From: Enterobacteriaceae bacterium
GTDB lineage: Bacteria > Pseudomonadota > Gammaproteobacteria > Enterobacterales > Enterobacteriaceae
Length of the DNA: 11,616 bases
Reading direction: 5' to 3'
NCBI GenBank assembly: GCA_022712475.1
Contig: JALAGK010000357.1
Span: forward strand, 1 to 11,616
A program made the position numbers and the translations under genes. Below the pieces are notes generated by a model that was given only the letters and a program-made list of their open reading frames with translations, made no database searches and had not been told where the DNA came from. Shown here piece after piece: positions 1 to 6,678 of the stretch. Position 1 is the stretch's first letter; the number at the start of each line of letters is the position of its first letter.

Positions 1-130
1 AAGCTGTGGGGCAATTCGTGTCTCGTTAGGCCTCGGTTCAACTTTCCGCGATATCTATTGTTTTTATCTCTTCGCAAAGGGGTTACTGGATACAGACGTG
101 GCGGGATTTGACGAAGCTATGAGCAGGTAA
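1..130 (+). CDS. C-terminal fragment of a class V aminotransferase-like PLP enzyme (5' end outside window)
   Basis: An uninterrupted frame runs from base 2 (codon AGC) to the TAA at 128-130, giving 42 residues. The fragment contains IRVSLGLGSTFRDIYCFYLF followed by AKGLLD. This resembles the C-terminal small-domain strand and helix of class V aminotransferases and cysteine-desulfurase/selenocysteine-lyase-like proteins, where an 'RVSLG...N/T-F-x-D-V/I-Y-x-F' signature is common near the end. The PLP lysine and the rest of the active site lie outside the window, so neither substrate nor subfamily can be given. The gene converges on dkgA and shares its terminator. In E. coli K-12 the neighbour on this side of dkgA is, from memory, yqhG, so this is a local synteny difference. 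No gene is seen between 131 and 233. The frame is clear; the family call rests on one short motif. Confidence 0.6.
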   Translation, partial: SCGAIRVSLGLGSTFRDIYCFYLFAKGLLDTDVAGFDEAMSR

Positions 131-233
131 GCTTTACTGACGATGTAGTAACGCCTCCCTGTATTGGTGAGGGAAAGCGGATATTTGCGAGGAAATCCAT
201 TTTCTTAACGTCGCTATCTTTAGTCAATGATAG

Positions 234-260
234 ACAAAAGGCCATAAAATGGCCTTTTGT
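234..260. terminator. Bidirectional intrinsic terminator between the aminotransferase-like gene and dkgA
   Basis: A perfect 11-bp inverted repeat, ACAAAAGGCCA (234-244) and TGGCCTTTTGT (250-260), is separated by a 5-nt loop. The A/T-rich stem ends supply a short U run in either direction. It sits between two convergent genes, so it can end transcripts from both: the + strand gene ending at 130 and the dkgA transcript, which finishes just before it on the - strand. Confidence 0.85.
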
Positions 261-292
261 CATTACCTTGTGACGCCCTGGAATAAGGCTGT

Positions 293-1120
293 CTACCCGC
301 TAAATGTATCCGGATCCGGTCCCAGCCGTTTGCCCACATCCAGTTTTGCGATATCGGCTATCTCATCTTTATCAAGCCGGAAATCCCACACGTCAAAGTT
401 CTCGACAATGCGTGATGGTGTAACTGACTTCGGAATCACCACCAGCCCGCTGTCGAGATGCCAGCGAATCACAATCTGCGCCGGGGTTTTGCCGTATTTA
501 TCCGCCAGCGAGCGAATCAACTTTTGATCAAATACCCCTTCGCCGCCCTGTGCCAGCGGGCTCCAGGATTCGGTCTGAATCTTGTGGGTGGCGTTCCAGG
601 CATGCAGCTGGCGCTGCTGGAGCAGCGGGTGCAGCTCAATCTGGTTGATGACCGGCGTCACGCCTGTCTCGTCAATAATGCGCTGCAGGTGCTCAACGTT
701 AAAGTTACACACGCCGATGCTCTTAATAAGCCCTTCTTTTTGCAGTTCAATCATGCCTTTCCAGGCGTCGACGTAATTATCCTGAACCGGCACCGGCCAG
801 TGAATTAAATAAAGATCGATATAATCCAGTCTGAGTTTTTTCAGGCTCGCCTGAAGCGCACTTCGCGGATCGTGCTGGTCGGCATTCCACAGTTTAGTGG
901 TAATAAACAACTCATCACGCGCTATGCCTGCATTTGCCAGCGCTTCGCCTACGCCGTCTTCGTTTTTGTAGATGCTGGCAGTATCGACAGAGCGATAGCC
1001 TGCCTCCAGCGCCTTTTGCACCGCCGGTACAACCTCGTCATGGCTTGCCTGCCATACGCCAAGCCCTAACTGCGGCATCAGATTACCGTCGGAGAGTTTA
1101 ATCTGAGAGGGATGTGTCAT
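293..1120 (-). CDS. dkgA: 2,5-diketo-D-gluconate reductase A / methylglyoxal reductase (aldo-keto reductase)
   Basis: This is a cytoplasmic NADPH-dependent aldo-keto reductase of 275 residues, the same length as E. coli DkgA and nearly collinear with it. The family reduces 2,5-diketo-D-gluconate to 2-keto-L-gulonate, and also reduces methylglyoxal and other small aldehydes. The catalytic tetrad is present as D46, Y51, K76 and H107. The C-terminal cofactor-binding segment (IPKSVTPSRI, around residues 230-240) is also intact. The start is firmly set by an AAGGAGGA ribosome site at 1132-1125, four bases before ATG. It lies 101 bp downstream of yqhD on the same strand, and in E. coli the two are co-transcribed under YqhC control. 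A stem-loop at 1144-1164 lies between them here. The cross-name yqhE applies to the same gene. The identification is secure. Confidence 0.97.
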   Translation of the reverse strand: MTHPSQIKLSDGNLMPQLGLGVWQASHDEVVPAVQKALEAGYRSVDTASIYKNEDGVGEALANAGIARDELFITTKLWNADQHDPRSALQASLKKLRLDYIDLYLIHWPVPVQDNYVDAWKGMIELQKEGLIKSIGVCNFNVEHLQRIIDETGVTPVINQIELHPLLQQRQLHAWNATHKIQTESWSPLAQGGEGVFDQKLIRSLADKYGKTPAQIVIRWHLDSGLVVIPKSVTPSRIVENFDVWDFRLDKDEIADIAKLDVGKRLGPDPDTFSG

Positions 1121-1143
1121 TACTTCCTCCTTACTGACTTCAC

Positions 1144-1164
1144 AACCGGGGCGGTGCCCCGGTT
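1144..1164. other. Stem-loop in the yqhD-dkgA intergenic gap
   Basis: A perfect 9-bp GC-rich inverted repeat, AACCGGGGC (1144-1152) and GCCCCGGTT (1156-1164), has a 3-nt loop. It lies 12 bases upstream of the dkgA ribosome site. No run of U follows it in the - strand transcript, so it does not look like a standard intrinsic terminator. It could act as an RNA-processing or 3'-end-stabilising hairpin that sets different levels for yqhD and dkgA, or as a leaky terminator. The structure is seen; its role is inferred. Confidence 0.6.
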
Positions 1165-1221
1165 TGGTAATGACTAAGTCTGGCCGAAATAACCGAAAAC
1201 GAAAGGTCGGGGGGTAAAATC

Positions 1222-2385
1222 TTAACGCGCGGCTTCGTAAATACGGCGGCTGATATCAAGTGTGATATCGCCACGTTCACCGAGTGCCGTCATGCCGTGT
1301 TCGTCGAGTTTCGCCAGCAGCGCAGGAATGGAACTGCCGTCAAGGCCGTAGTCTGACAGATGGGTTTTCACCCCCATACGCTCGAAGAAATCGCGGGTGG
1401 CGGCGATGGTCGCATCAATACGCTGTTGCTCGTTGCCTTCGGTGATATTCCACACGCGTTCGCCGTACTGCAGCAGTTTTTCACGTTTGGTATCGCGTTT
1501 CTCGTTCATCAGCGATGGCAGCACAATGGCCAGCGTCTGCGCATGGTCAAGACCGTGCATCGCTGTCAACTCGTGGCCTAACATATGGGTAGCCCAGTCC
1601 TGCGGTACGCCTGCACCAATCAGGCCGTTAAGCGCCATGGTAGCGGCCCACATCACGTTGGCACGCACGTCGTAGTTTTCTGGCTCGGCCAGCGCGCGCG
1701 GGCCTTCTTCAATCAGCGTGAGCAGGATGCCTTCGGCAAAACGGTCCTGAATGCGCCCATCCACCGGATACGTCAGGTACTGCTCAATGGTGTGTACAAA
1801 GGCGTCCACGACGCCATTGGCAACCTGGCGCGGCGGCAGGGTGTAGGTGTAAACCGGGTCGAGGATGGCGAACAGGGGCTGTACGTGCGGGTTCATGAAC
1901 GCTTGTTTGTCGCCCGTTGAACGACGGGAAATCACCGCGCCGCTGTTGGACTCGGAGCCGGTTGCAGGCAGTGTCAGTACCGAGCCCATCGGCACGGCGC
2001 GGGTAATGTCGCTACCGCGGGTTTCCACAATATGCCACGGGTCAATATCCTGCGGATACAGGGCGGCAGCGGCAATAAACTTGGTGCCGTCCAGCACCGA
2101 GCCACCGCCGACGGCCAGCAGGAAGGTCACGTTCTGCTCGCGCACCAGTGTTACGGCTTTCATCAGCGTTTCATAAGACGGATTTGGCTCAATGCCGCCA
2201 AATTCCAGCACGTCCAGACCATGAAGTGCACTGAGCACCTGGTCGAGCACGCCGGTTTTTTTCACGCTACCGCCGCCGTAGGTAATTAGCACGCGGGCGT
2301 CTGCCGGGATCTGTGCGCGTAATTCAGCGATGGCGTTTTTACCAAACAGAATGCGGGTCGGGGTGTGTAGGTTGAAGTTGTTCAT
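1222..2385 (-). CDS. yqhD: NADPH-dependent aldehyde reductase / alcohol dehydrogenase YqhD
   Basis: This is an iron-containing-type (group III) alcohol dehydrogenase of 387 residues, identical in length and near-identical in motifs to E. coli YqhD. It reduces short and medium aldehydes (glyoxal, methylglyoxal, furfural, lipid-peroxidation products) with NADPH in the cytoplasm. Both glycine-rich nucleotide motifs are present: GGGS at 37-40 and GGGSVLDGTK from 93. The metal ligands fall exactly at the known positions D194, H198, H267 and H281. The start is supported by a GAGGGA site at 2400-2395, nine bases before ATG. It is the first gene of the yqhD-dkgA unit, divergent from its regulator yqhC across a 195-bp control region. 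The identification is secure. Confidence 0.97.
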   Translation of the reverse strand: MNNFNLHTPTRILFGKNAIAELRAQIPADARVLITYGGGSVKKTGVLDQVLSALHGLDVLEFGGIEPNPSYETLMKAVTLVREQNVTFLLAVGGGSVLDGTKFIAAAALYPQDIDPWHIVETRGSDITRAVPMGSVLTLPATGSESNSGAVISRRSTGDKQAFMNPHVQPLFAILDPVYTYTLPPRQVANGVVDAFVHTIEQYLTYPVDGRIQDRFAEGILLTLIEEGPRALAEPENYDVRANVMWAATMALNGLIGAGVPQDWATHMLGHELTAMHGLDHAQTLAIVLPSLMNEKRDTKREKLLQYGERVWNITEGNEQQRIDATIAATRDFFERMGVKTHLSDYGLDGSSIPALLAKLDEHGMTALGERGDITLDISRRIYEAAR

Positions 2386-2445
2386 GTCAGGTTATCCCTC
2401 GGCTGGGTTAGCAATCAGGGCAATGGATAGTTGCCGGATGACGCT

Positions 2446-2475
2446 ATTCTGAGCGGTAAAGCCGTTTTTGCTCAA
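2446..2475 (-). promoter_or_regulatory. Candidate yqhD-dkgA promoter
   Basis: Read on the - strand, TTGAGC (2475-2470) and CAGAAT (2451-2446) are spaced by 18 bp and each matches four of six sigma-70 consensus bases. The imperfect boxes fit a promoter that needs an activator, and candidate YqhC sites lie immediately upstream at 2484-2505. Transcription would begin about 55 bp before the yqhD ATG. This was predicted by eye only. Confidence 0.35.
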
Positions 2476-2483
2476 TGCTCATT

Positions 2484-2505
2484 CCTGCCTTTATCTTGCC
2501 TGTTT
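2484..2505 (-). promoter_or_regulatory. Candidate YqhC operator: two in-phase AA(AC)AGGCA direct repeats
   Basis: On the - strand, AAACAGGCAAG (from 2505) is followed by TAAAGGCAGG (from 2493). The shared GGCA cores are 11 bp apart, one helical turn. An AraC-type monomer carries two helix-turn-helix units that contact successive major grooves, so this is the expected geometry. The site lies about nine bp upstream of the proposed yqhD -35 box, which is where an activator would act. Assignment to YqhC is inference from position and spacing. Confidence 0.4.
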
Positions 2506-2519
2506 CTCCACAGGGCTGG

Positions 2520-2543
2520 AGAAAATGCCATTTTCTGTGCACA
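2520..2543. promoter_or_regulatory. Dyad symmetry in the yqhC-yqhD control region
   Basis: Two adjoining palindromes share one base: AGAAAAT-gcc-ATTTTCT (2520-2536, perfect 7-bp arms) and TGTGCACA (2536-2543). They lie about midway between the divergent starts, between the candidate operator copies. They could be a binding site for a dimeric regulator or a DNA-bending site. AraC-family proteins normally use direct repeats, so YqhC is not the obvious ligand. Confidence 0.3.
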
Positions 2544-2556
2544 CTTTATGCATCAT

Positions 2557-2567
2557 AAACAGGCAGG
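2557..2567 (+). promoter_or_regulatory. Third copy of the AAACAGGCA motif, in front of yqhC
   Basis: AAACAGGCAGG on the + strand is the inverted counterpart of the - strand copy at 2505-2495: nine bases (AAACAGGCA) are identical, and 51 bp separate the two arms. It ends 13 bases before the yqhC ATG and overlaps its ribosome-binding region. A YqhC molecule here could repress its own gene. This is an inference from sequence repetition only. Confidence 0.3.
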
Positions 2568-2580
2568 CGGAGCGGGAGAG

Positions 2581-3492
2581 ATGGACAGGCAGGCTATATG
2601 TCAGGCACTAACGCAGAAGGTTAACTTTCTGAAACAAAAAGGCAAAGATGAGGAGGCTAAACGCCTCAACCTCGACTTGCTGTGGGGCACTCAGCCCTAC
2701 CCGCGCACGCCAGTCATGTATCAGCCAGGTATCATTTTTCTCTTTTCCGGACATAAAACAGGTTATCTCAATGACAGGGTGTTTCGCTACGATGCCAGCG
2801 AATACCTGCTGCTGACGGTGCCGTTGCCGTTTGAATGCGAAACCTTCGCCACAGAGCAGATACCGCTTGCCGGCATGCGCCTGAATATTGATGTCACGCA
2901 GCTACAGGATTTACTGCTGGATATTGGTGAGGATGACCGCTTTGCACCACAGCATTCGGCCAGCGGCATCAATTCCAGTGTGCTGAGCGAGGAGATCCTC
3001 TGTGCCGCCGAGCGGCTGTTGGATGTGCTGGATCGCCCGCTGGATGCCCGCGTGCTGGGCAAGCAAATCATTCGCGAAATTCTGTATCACGTCCTTACCG
3101 GACCGTGTGGCGGGGCGCTACTGGCGTTGGTGAGCCGCCAGACGCATTTTAGCCAGATAAGCCGTGCGCTGCGGCGCATTGAAAGCCAGTACACCGAGAA
3201 CCTGAGCGTGGACCGGCTGGCTTCTGAGGCCAACATGAGCCTTTCGGCGTTTCATCACAATTTCAAAGCGGTGACCAGCACCTCGCCGTTGCAGTACATT
3301 AAGTCTTACCGATTGCACAAAGCGCGACTGATGATGGTGCGTGATGGCATGAAGGCCAGTGCTGCGGCCGTACGCGTTGGGTACGAAAGCGCCTCGCAGT
3401 TTAGCCGTGAGTTTAAACGCTACTTTGGTGTCACGCCGGGCGAGGAAGTAGCGCGAATGCGCAGCGTGGCAATGCCGGAACTCAGGCCGTAA
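2581..3492 (+). CDS. yqhC: AraC-family transcriptional activator YqhC
   Basis: This is the cytoplasmic regulator that, in E. coli, activates yqhD and dkgA in response to reactive aldehydes such as glyoxal and furfural. The 303-residue protein has an N-terminal AraC_N-type sensing domain (about 40-190) and a C-terminal pair of helix-turn-helix motifs. The first is around 208-232 ([20 protein letters not shown]). The second is around 260-286 ([20 protein letters not shown]), the classic AraC signature. I chose ATG 2581 because it gives the MDRxxIC N-terminus I recall for the E. coli protein and has a CGGAG site (2568-2572) eight bases upstream. An in-frame ATG at 2431 would add 50 unlike residues that read across the control region. 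It diverges from yqhD and ends at a terminator that separates it from the convergent dehydrogenase operon. Confidence 0.93.
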   Translation: MDRQAICQALTQKVNFLKQKGKDEEAKRLNLDLLWGTQPYPRTPVMYQPGIIFLFSGHKTGYLNDRVFRYDASEYLLLTVPLPFECETFATEQIPLAGMRLNIDVTQLQDLLLDIGEDDRFAPQHSASGINSSVLSEEILCAAERLLDVLDRPLDARVLGKQIIREILYHVLTGPCGGALLALVSRQTHFSQISRALRRIESQYTENLSVDRLASEANMSLSAFHHNFKAVTSTSPLQYIKSYRLHKARLMMVRDGMKASAAAVRVGYESASQFSREFKRYFGVTPGEEVARMRSVAMPELRP

Positions 3493-3512
3493 TAACCGGT
3501 ATTGCAACGTAA

Positions 3513-3551
3513 AAAAATCCCGCCTGGCGGTTTACCGCAAGCGGGATTTTT
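3513..3551. terminator. Bidirectional intrinsic terminator between yqhC and the dehydrogenase operon
   Basis: The 11-bp arms AAAAATCCCGC (3513-3523) and GCGGGATTTTT (3541-3551) enclose a loop holding a smaller GCGG/CCGC hairpin. A run of five T follows on the + strand and seven on the - strand. It ends both yqhC, which stops 20 bp before it, and the - strand dehydrogenase operon, which stops at 3601. Confidence 0.9.
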
Positions 3552-3600
3552 ACTGCTGAGTTTGAGCGCTTATGTCCGCAGGCGGACATTAAAGCTATTT

Positions 3601-4887
3601 TCAGCGTTGCTGACTTTTACGTTCGACGGTACTGATATTCTCGCGCAGCGCCTTAACCTCATCAGGCTTAACCGCTATCGCATTGTTGCCCCATCCGCTG
3701 CGGATAAACGTCAGCACGTCGGCTACTTGCTTATCATCCAGACGCCAACCAAAGTCGGGCATTGCGAGACCCGTAATCGCCTGCTGTGTGACCGGTACCT
3801 TACCGCCTTTCAGTACCAGGCTAATGAGTGACGACGGGTCGTCACTGAGCACGGCGCTATTGTGCGCCAGAGCCGGGAACGTACCGGCATAGCCTTTACC
3901 ATCCGTGCGGTGACAGGCGGCGCAATTGTCCATGTACACCTGCGCGCCAGGTTTACGCATGTCACCACGGATGAGTGTGGCGGCGGTATCACTGTTACCA
4001 GCCGGTGCTGTAGACTGTGCGTCAGACGGCGCAAGTGTTTTCAGGTACGCGGCAATAGCCTGCACGTCTTCATCGCTCAGGTGCTGCGTACTGTCGGTAA
4101 TAACGTCTGTCATTGAACCAAATGCAGCGACATGAGTCGTTTGCCCCGTTTTGAGGAACTGTGCAATATCCGCCGCCGACCAGCGTCCCAGTCCCTCTCT
4201 GGCGTTGCCCGTCAGGTTTGGCGCATGCCAGCCCTCCAGCGTACCGCCGGTCAGGTAAGCGCTATCGTGATGGTCCAGCGCTTTTTCCTGAAAGCCTATG
4301 CCGCGTGGTGTGTGGCAGGTACCGCAGTGGCCCAGCCCTTGCACCAGATAAGCCCCCCGGTTTTCCTGGGCTGACAGCATCGGGTCGGGGGTGAAAGGTT
4401 GGCTGCTGGCAAACAGCATATTCCATACCGCCAGCGGCCAGCGCATATTAAGCGGCCAGGGAATGTCACTGTCGTGATTTTGCTGGCTCACCGGCTTCAC
4501 GCGCTGTGTAAAATACGCATACAGTGCGTGCATATCCTCATCACTGATGTTGACGAATGAGGTATAGGGCATGGCCGGATACAAGTTGCGTCCGTCTTTC
4601 GCCACGCCTTCACGCAACGCTTTGGCAAAATCGTCGTAGCTGTACTCACCAATGCCGGTAGCTTTGTCGGGTGTAATGTTGGTGGAATAAATCGCACCTA
4701 CCGGTGTCGACATTTTTAGCCCACCGGCAAAGGGTTTGCCGCCTGCGGTGCTGTGGCAGGCCACACAGTCGCCTGCGCGGGCCAGATATTCGCCCTGTTT
4801 AATCCGGGTGTCGTCACTGGCATGTGCACTCTGTACCAGCAGGGCCAGGGGCAGCAGCGGTAATAACGCTGTCCATCTCTTTTTCAT
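3601..4887 (-). CDS. Tri-haem cytochrome c subunit of a membrane-bound sugar/sugar-acid dehydrogenase
   Basis: This 428-residue exported protein carries three CxxCH haem-attachment motifs: CVACH (41-45), CGTCH (188-192) and CAACH (322-326). Three cytochrome c domains each have a plausible distal methionine (M106 in YPAMPY, M259 in AFGSM, M376 in LAMPDF). The N-terminus MKKRWTALLPLL... ending AHA at 21-23 is a Sec signal peptide. This architecture is that of the cytochrome subunit of gluconate 2-dehydrogenase, 2-ketogluconate dehydrogenase, sorbitol dehydrogenase and alcohol dehydrogenase complexes, which carry electrons from the flavin subunit to ubiquinone. There is no clear C-terminal membrane helix, so membrane contact may be through amphipathic segments. 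It is the last gene of the operon, 14 bases after the FAD subunit, with a GGGAG site (4900-4896) eight bases before ATG. Haem loading would need the c-type cytochrome maturation system encoded elsewhere. Confidence 0.93.
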   Translation of the reverse strand: MKKRWTALLPLLPLALLVQSAHASDDTRIKQGEYLARAGDCVACHSTAGGKPFAGGLKMSTPVGAIYSTNITPDKATGIGEYSYDDFAKALREGVAKDGRNLYPAMPYTSFVNISDEDMHALYAYFTQRVKPVSQQNHDSDIPWPLNMRWPLAVWNMLFASSQPFTPDPMLSAQENRGAYLVQGLGHCGTCHTPRGIGFQEKALDHHDSAYLTGGTLEGWHAPNLTGNAREGLGRWSAADIAQFLKTGQTTHVAAFGSMTDVITDSTQHLSDEDVQAIAAYLKTLAPSDAQSTAPAGNSDTAATLIRGDMRKPGAQVYMDNCAACHRTDGKGYAGTFPALAHNSAVLSDDPSSLISLVLKGGKVPVTQQAITGLAMPDFGWRLDDKQVADVLTFIRSGWGNNAIAVKPDEVKALRENISTVERKSQQR

Positions 4888-4901
4888 TTACCTGTCTCCC
4901 T

Positions 4902-6677
4902 TCAGGCCTGGACCAGCGGTCCGGGGTTGGCGAGATACTGCGTGCGGATGGCGTGCGCGGCAAACAGTGCCGTGGCACAGACAATGCCCGTGGGGTTATA
5001 CGCCAGGTTCTGTGGGAAGCAGCAAGCCCCGAGCACAAACAGGTTCGGCACATCCCAGCTTTGCAGGTATTTGTTCACCACGCTGGTGGTCGGGTTGTCG
5101 CCCATCACTGCGCCACCGGTGGTGTGCGTACTTTGATAAGGGCGCACATCGTAATGTGCATCCATGCCTTTAAACTGCATTTCGTAATGGTCCGGCCCGA
5201 TAAGCCGGGCTATCTCTTCGGCTTTGGTGCCAATAAAGTTTGTCATCTTCAGCTCGTTGGGCTGCCAGTCAAAGGTCATGCGCAGCAGCGGCTGGCCGTG
5301 CACATCCTTATAGGTTGGGTCCAGGTCCAGATAGCATTGTTTATACGGCATGACCGAGCCGGATGAACCAATGCTCATGCTGTGCAGGTAGTTATTTTTA
5401 ATCGCCTTCTTCCAGCCCGTTCCCCATTTCGGCGCACTGGCCGGTAGCGTCATCTGCTGAATGGGCCGCCCGCCGGTGGTGGTGGCAGAAATGGTGGCGC
5501 CGCCGATAAAGCCGAGTCGGGAATGATCGAAGTTCTCTGCGTTAAACTCATCGATATACATGCCGGTAGTACCACTGGCGGCAAACGGATTGAAGTACTT
5601 ATCGTCTTTGAAAAATAGCGAGATGCCGCCGTTCATCTGATAGGCATAGTTGCGCCCGACCACGCCCTCGCCGGTGACGGGATTGTAAGGTTTACCAATC
5701 TTAGACAGCAGTAGCAGACGCACGTTGTGTAGCTGGAAGGCGCTCAGTATCACCAGGCTTGCAGGTTGCTCGACCTCCTGGCCGTCGCGGTCAATATAGG
5801 TTACGCCGGTTGCCTGTGTGCCGCTGGTGTCCGTATTGACGCGAATAACATGTGCGTGGGTACGCAGCTCAATGTTCTTGTACGCGCGCAGGGCGGGTAA
5901 AACACAGCTTTGCGGAGAACCTTTGGAGTAATTAAAACAGCCAAAACGTTCACAGAAGCCACAATAGTTGCACACGCCCAGCTGCACGCCGTAAGGGTTA
6001 GTCCAGGGTTCGCTACAGTTGGCGGCAGGCACCGGAAATGGATGATAGCCCAGCGCTTTTGCGGCTTTGCTAAACAGCATACCGGCGTACTGCTGCTTGA
6101 GCGGTTTGGTGGGATAAGGATTCTGACGCGGCGCTTCGAACGGGTTACCGCCCTCAAGTTTTTGTCCCCGCACGTTTCCTGCCTGACCCGCGGTACCGCA
6201 GATTTTTTCAAACTTGTCGAAAAACGGCTCCATTTCTTCGTAGGTGAAAGGGTAGTCCTGTAGCGTCATATCCGCCGGGATGAAATCCGCGCCGTACTTT
6301 TCAATCACGGTACTGCGCATTTTTAAATCCGCCTCAAGCGGTCGCCACAGCATGCCGTTCCAGTGTACGCCCGCGCCGCCAACACCGTCGCCGGGCAGAA
6401 ACGAGCCAAAACGGCGGTAGGGCAGTGCCGTATCAGACTGGGTGTGGCGCACGGTGACGGTTTCTTTTGAGGCGTCCTGGAATAGCTTCAGGCGTATGCC
6501 GTAAGTCAGCTCATCAGCAATGCGAGGGTAGGCAAAGTCAGGCCAGGTGTCGCGCGCATCGCCGCGCTCAAGTGCCACAATCTTCAGCCCCGTTTCGGCC
6601 AGTTCACGCGCCATCAGCGAGCCGGTCCAGCCAAAGCCGACAATAACAATATCGACGGCATCCTTTTTAATGCTCAT
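4902..6677 (-). CDS. GMC-family FAD catalytic subunit (gluconate 2-dehydrogenase / ketogluconate dehydrogenase type)
   Basis: This 591-residue flavoprotein oxidises a sugar, polyol or sugar acid and passes electrons to the cytochrome subunit. An N-terminal Rossmann FAD motif is present as VIVGFGWTG (11-19), with an acidic residue ending the second strand at E37. The C-terminal GMC_oxred_C region carries the expected catalytic histidine (H518 in STHTTGGA) and N561 in AYNPTG. Between them is a cysteine cluster, C236, C239, C242 and C247, with C221 and C258 nearby. It matches the iron-sulfur region of related FAD glucose and fructose dehydrogenases, where a [3Fe-4S] centre links flavin to haem. 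It has no signal peptide and is presumably carried through the Tat system by the small subunit encoded just upstream, with one base between stop and ATG and an AAAGGAG site nine bases before the start. Family assignment is strong; substrate is unknown (gluconate, 2-ketogluconate or sorbitol are all possible). Confidence 0.92.
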   Translation of the reverse strand: MSIKKDAVDIVIVGFGWTGSLMARELAETGLKIVALERGDARDTWPDFAYPRIADELTYGIRLKLFQDASKETVTVRHTQSDTALPYRRFGSFLPGDGVGGAGVHWNGMLWRPLEADLKMRSTVIEKYGADFIPADMTLQDYPFTYEEMEPFFDKFEKICGTAGQAGNVRGQKLEGGNPFEAPRQNPYPTKPLKQQYAGMLFSKAAKALGYHPFPVPAANCSEPWTNPYGVQLGVCNYCGFCERFGCFNYSKGSPQSCVLPALRAYKNIELRTHAHVIRVNTDTSGTQATGVTYIDRDGQEVEQPASLVILSAFQLHNVRLLLLSKIGKPYNPVTGEGVVGRNYAYQMNGGISLFFKDDKYFNPFAASGTTGMYIDEFNAENFDHSRLGFIGGATISATTTGGRPIQQMTLPASAPKWGTGWKKAIKNNYLHSMSIGSSGSVMPYKQCYLDLDPTYKDVHGQPLLRMTFDWQPNELKMTNFIGTKAEEIARLIGPDHYEMQFKGMDAHYDVRPYQSTHTTGGAVMGDNPTTSVVNKYLQSWDVPNLFVLGACCFPQNLAYNPTGIVCATALFAAHAIRTQYLANPGPLVQA

Positions 6678-6678
6678 G

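Noticed and set aside
2431..2580. In-frame 50-codon N-terminal extension of yqhC starting at ATG 2431
   Set aside because: It reads through the divergent control region, has no ribosome site at 2431, and is unlike the MDRxxIC N-terminus I recall for E. coli YqhC. ATG 2581 has a site at suitable spacing.
4824..5366. 180-codon + strand open frame opposite the end of the FAD subunit and start of the cytochrome gene
   Set aside because: It overlaps two well-supported genes on the other strand, has no ribosome site and has no recognisable domain.
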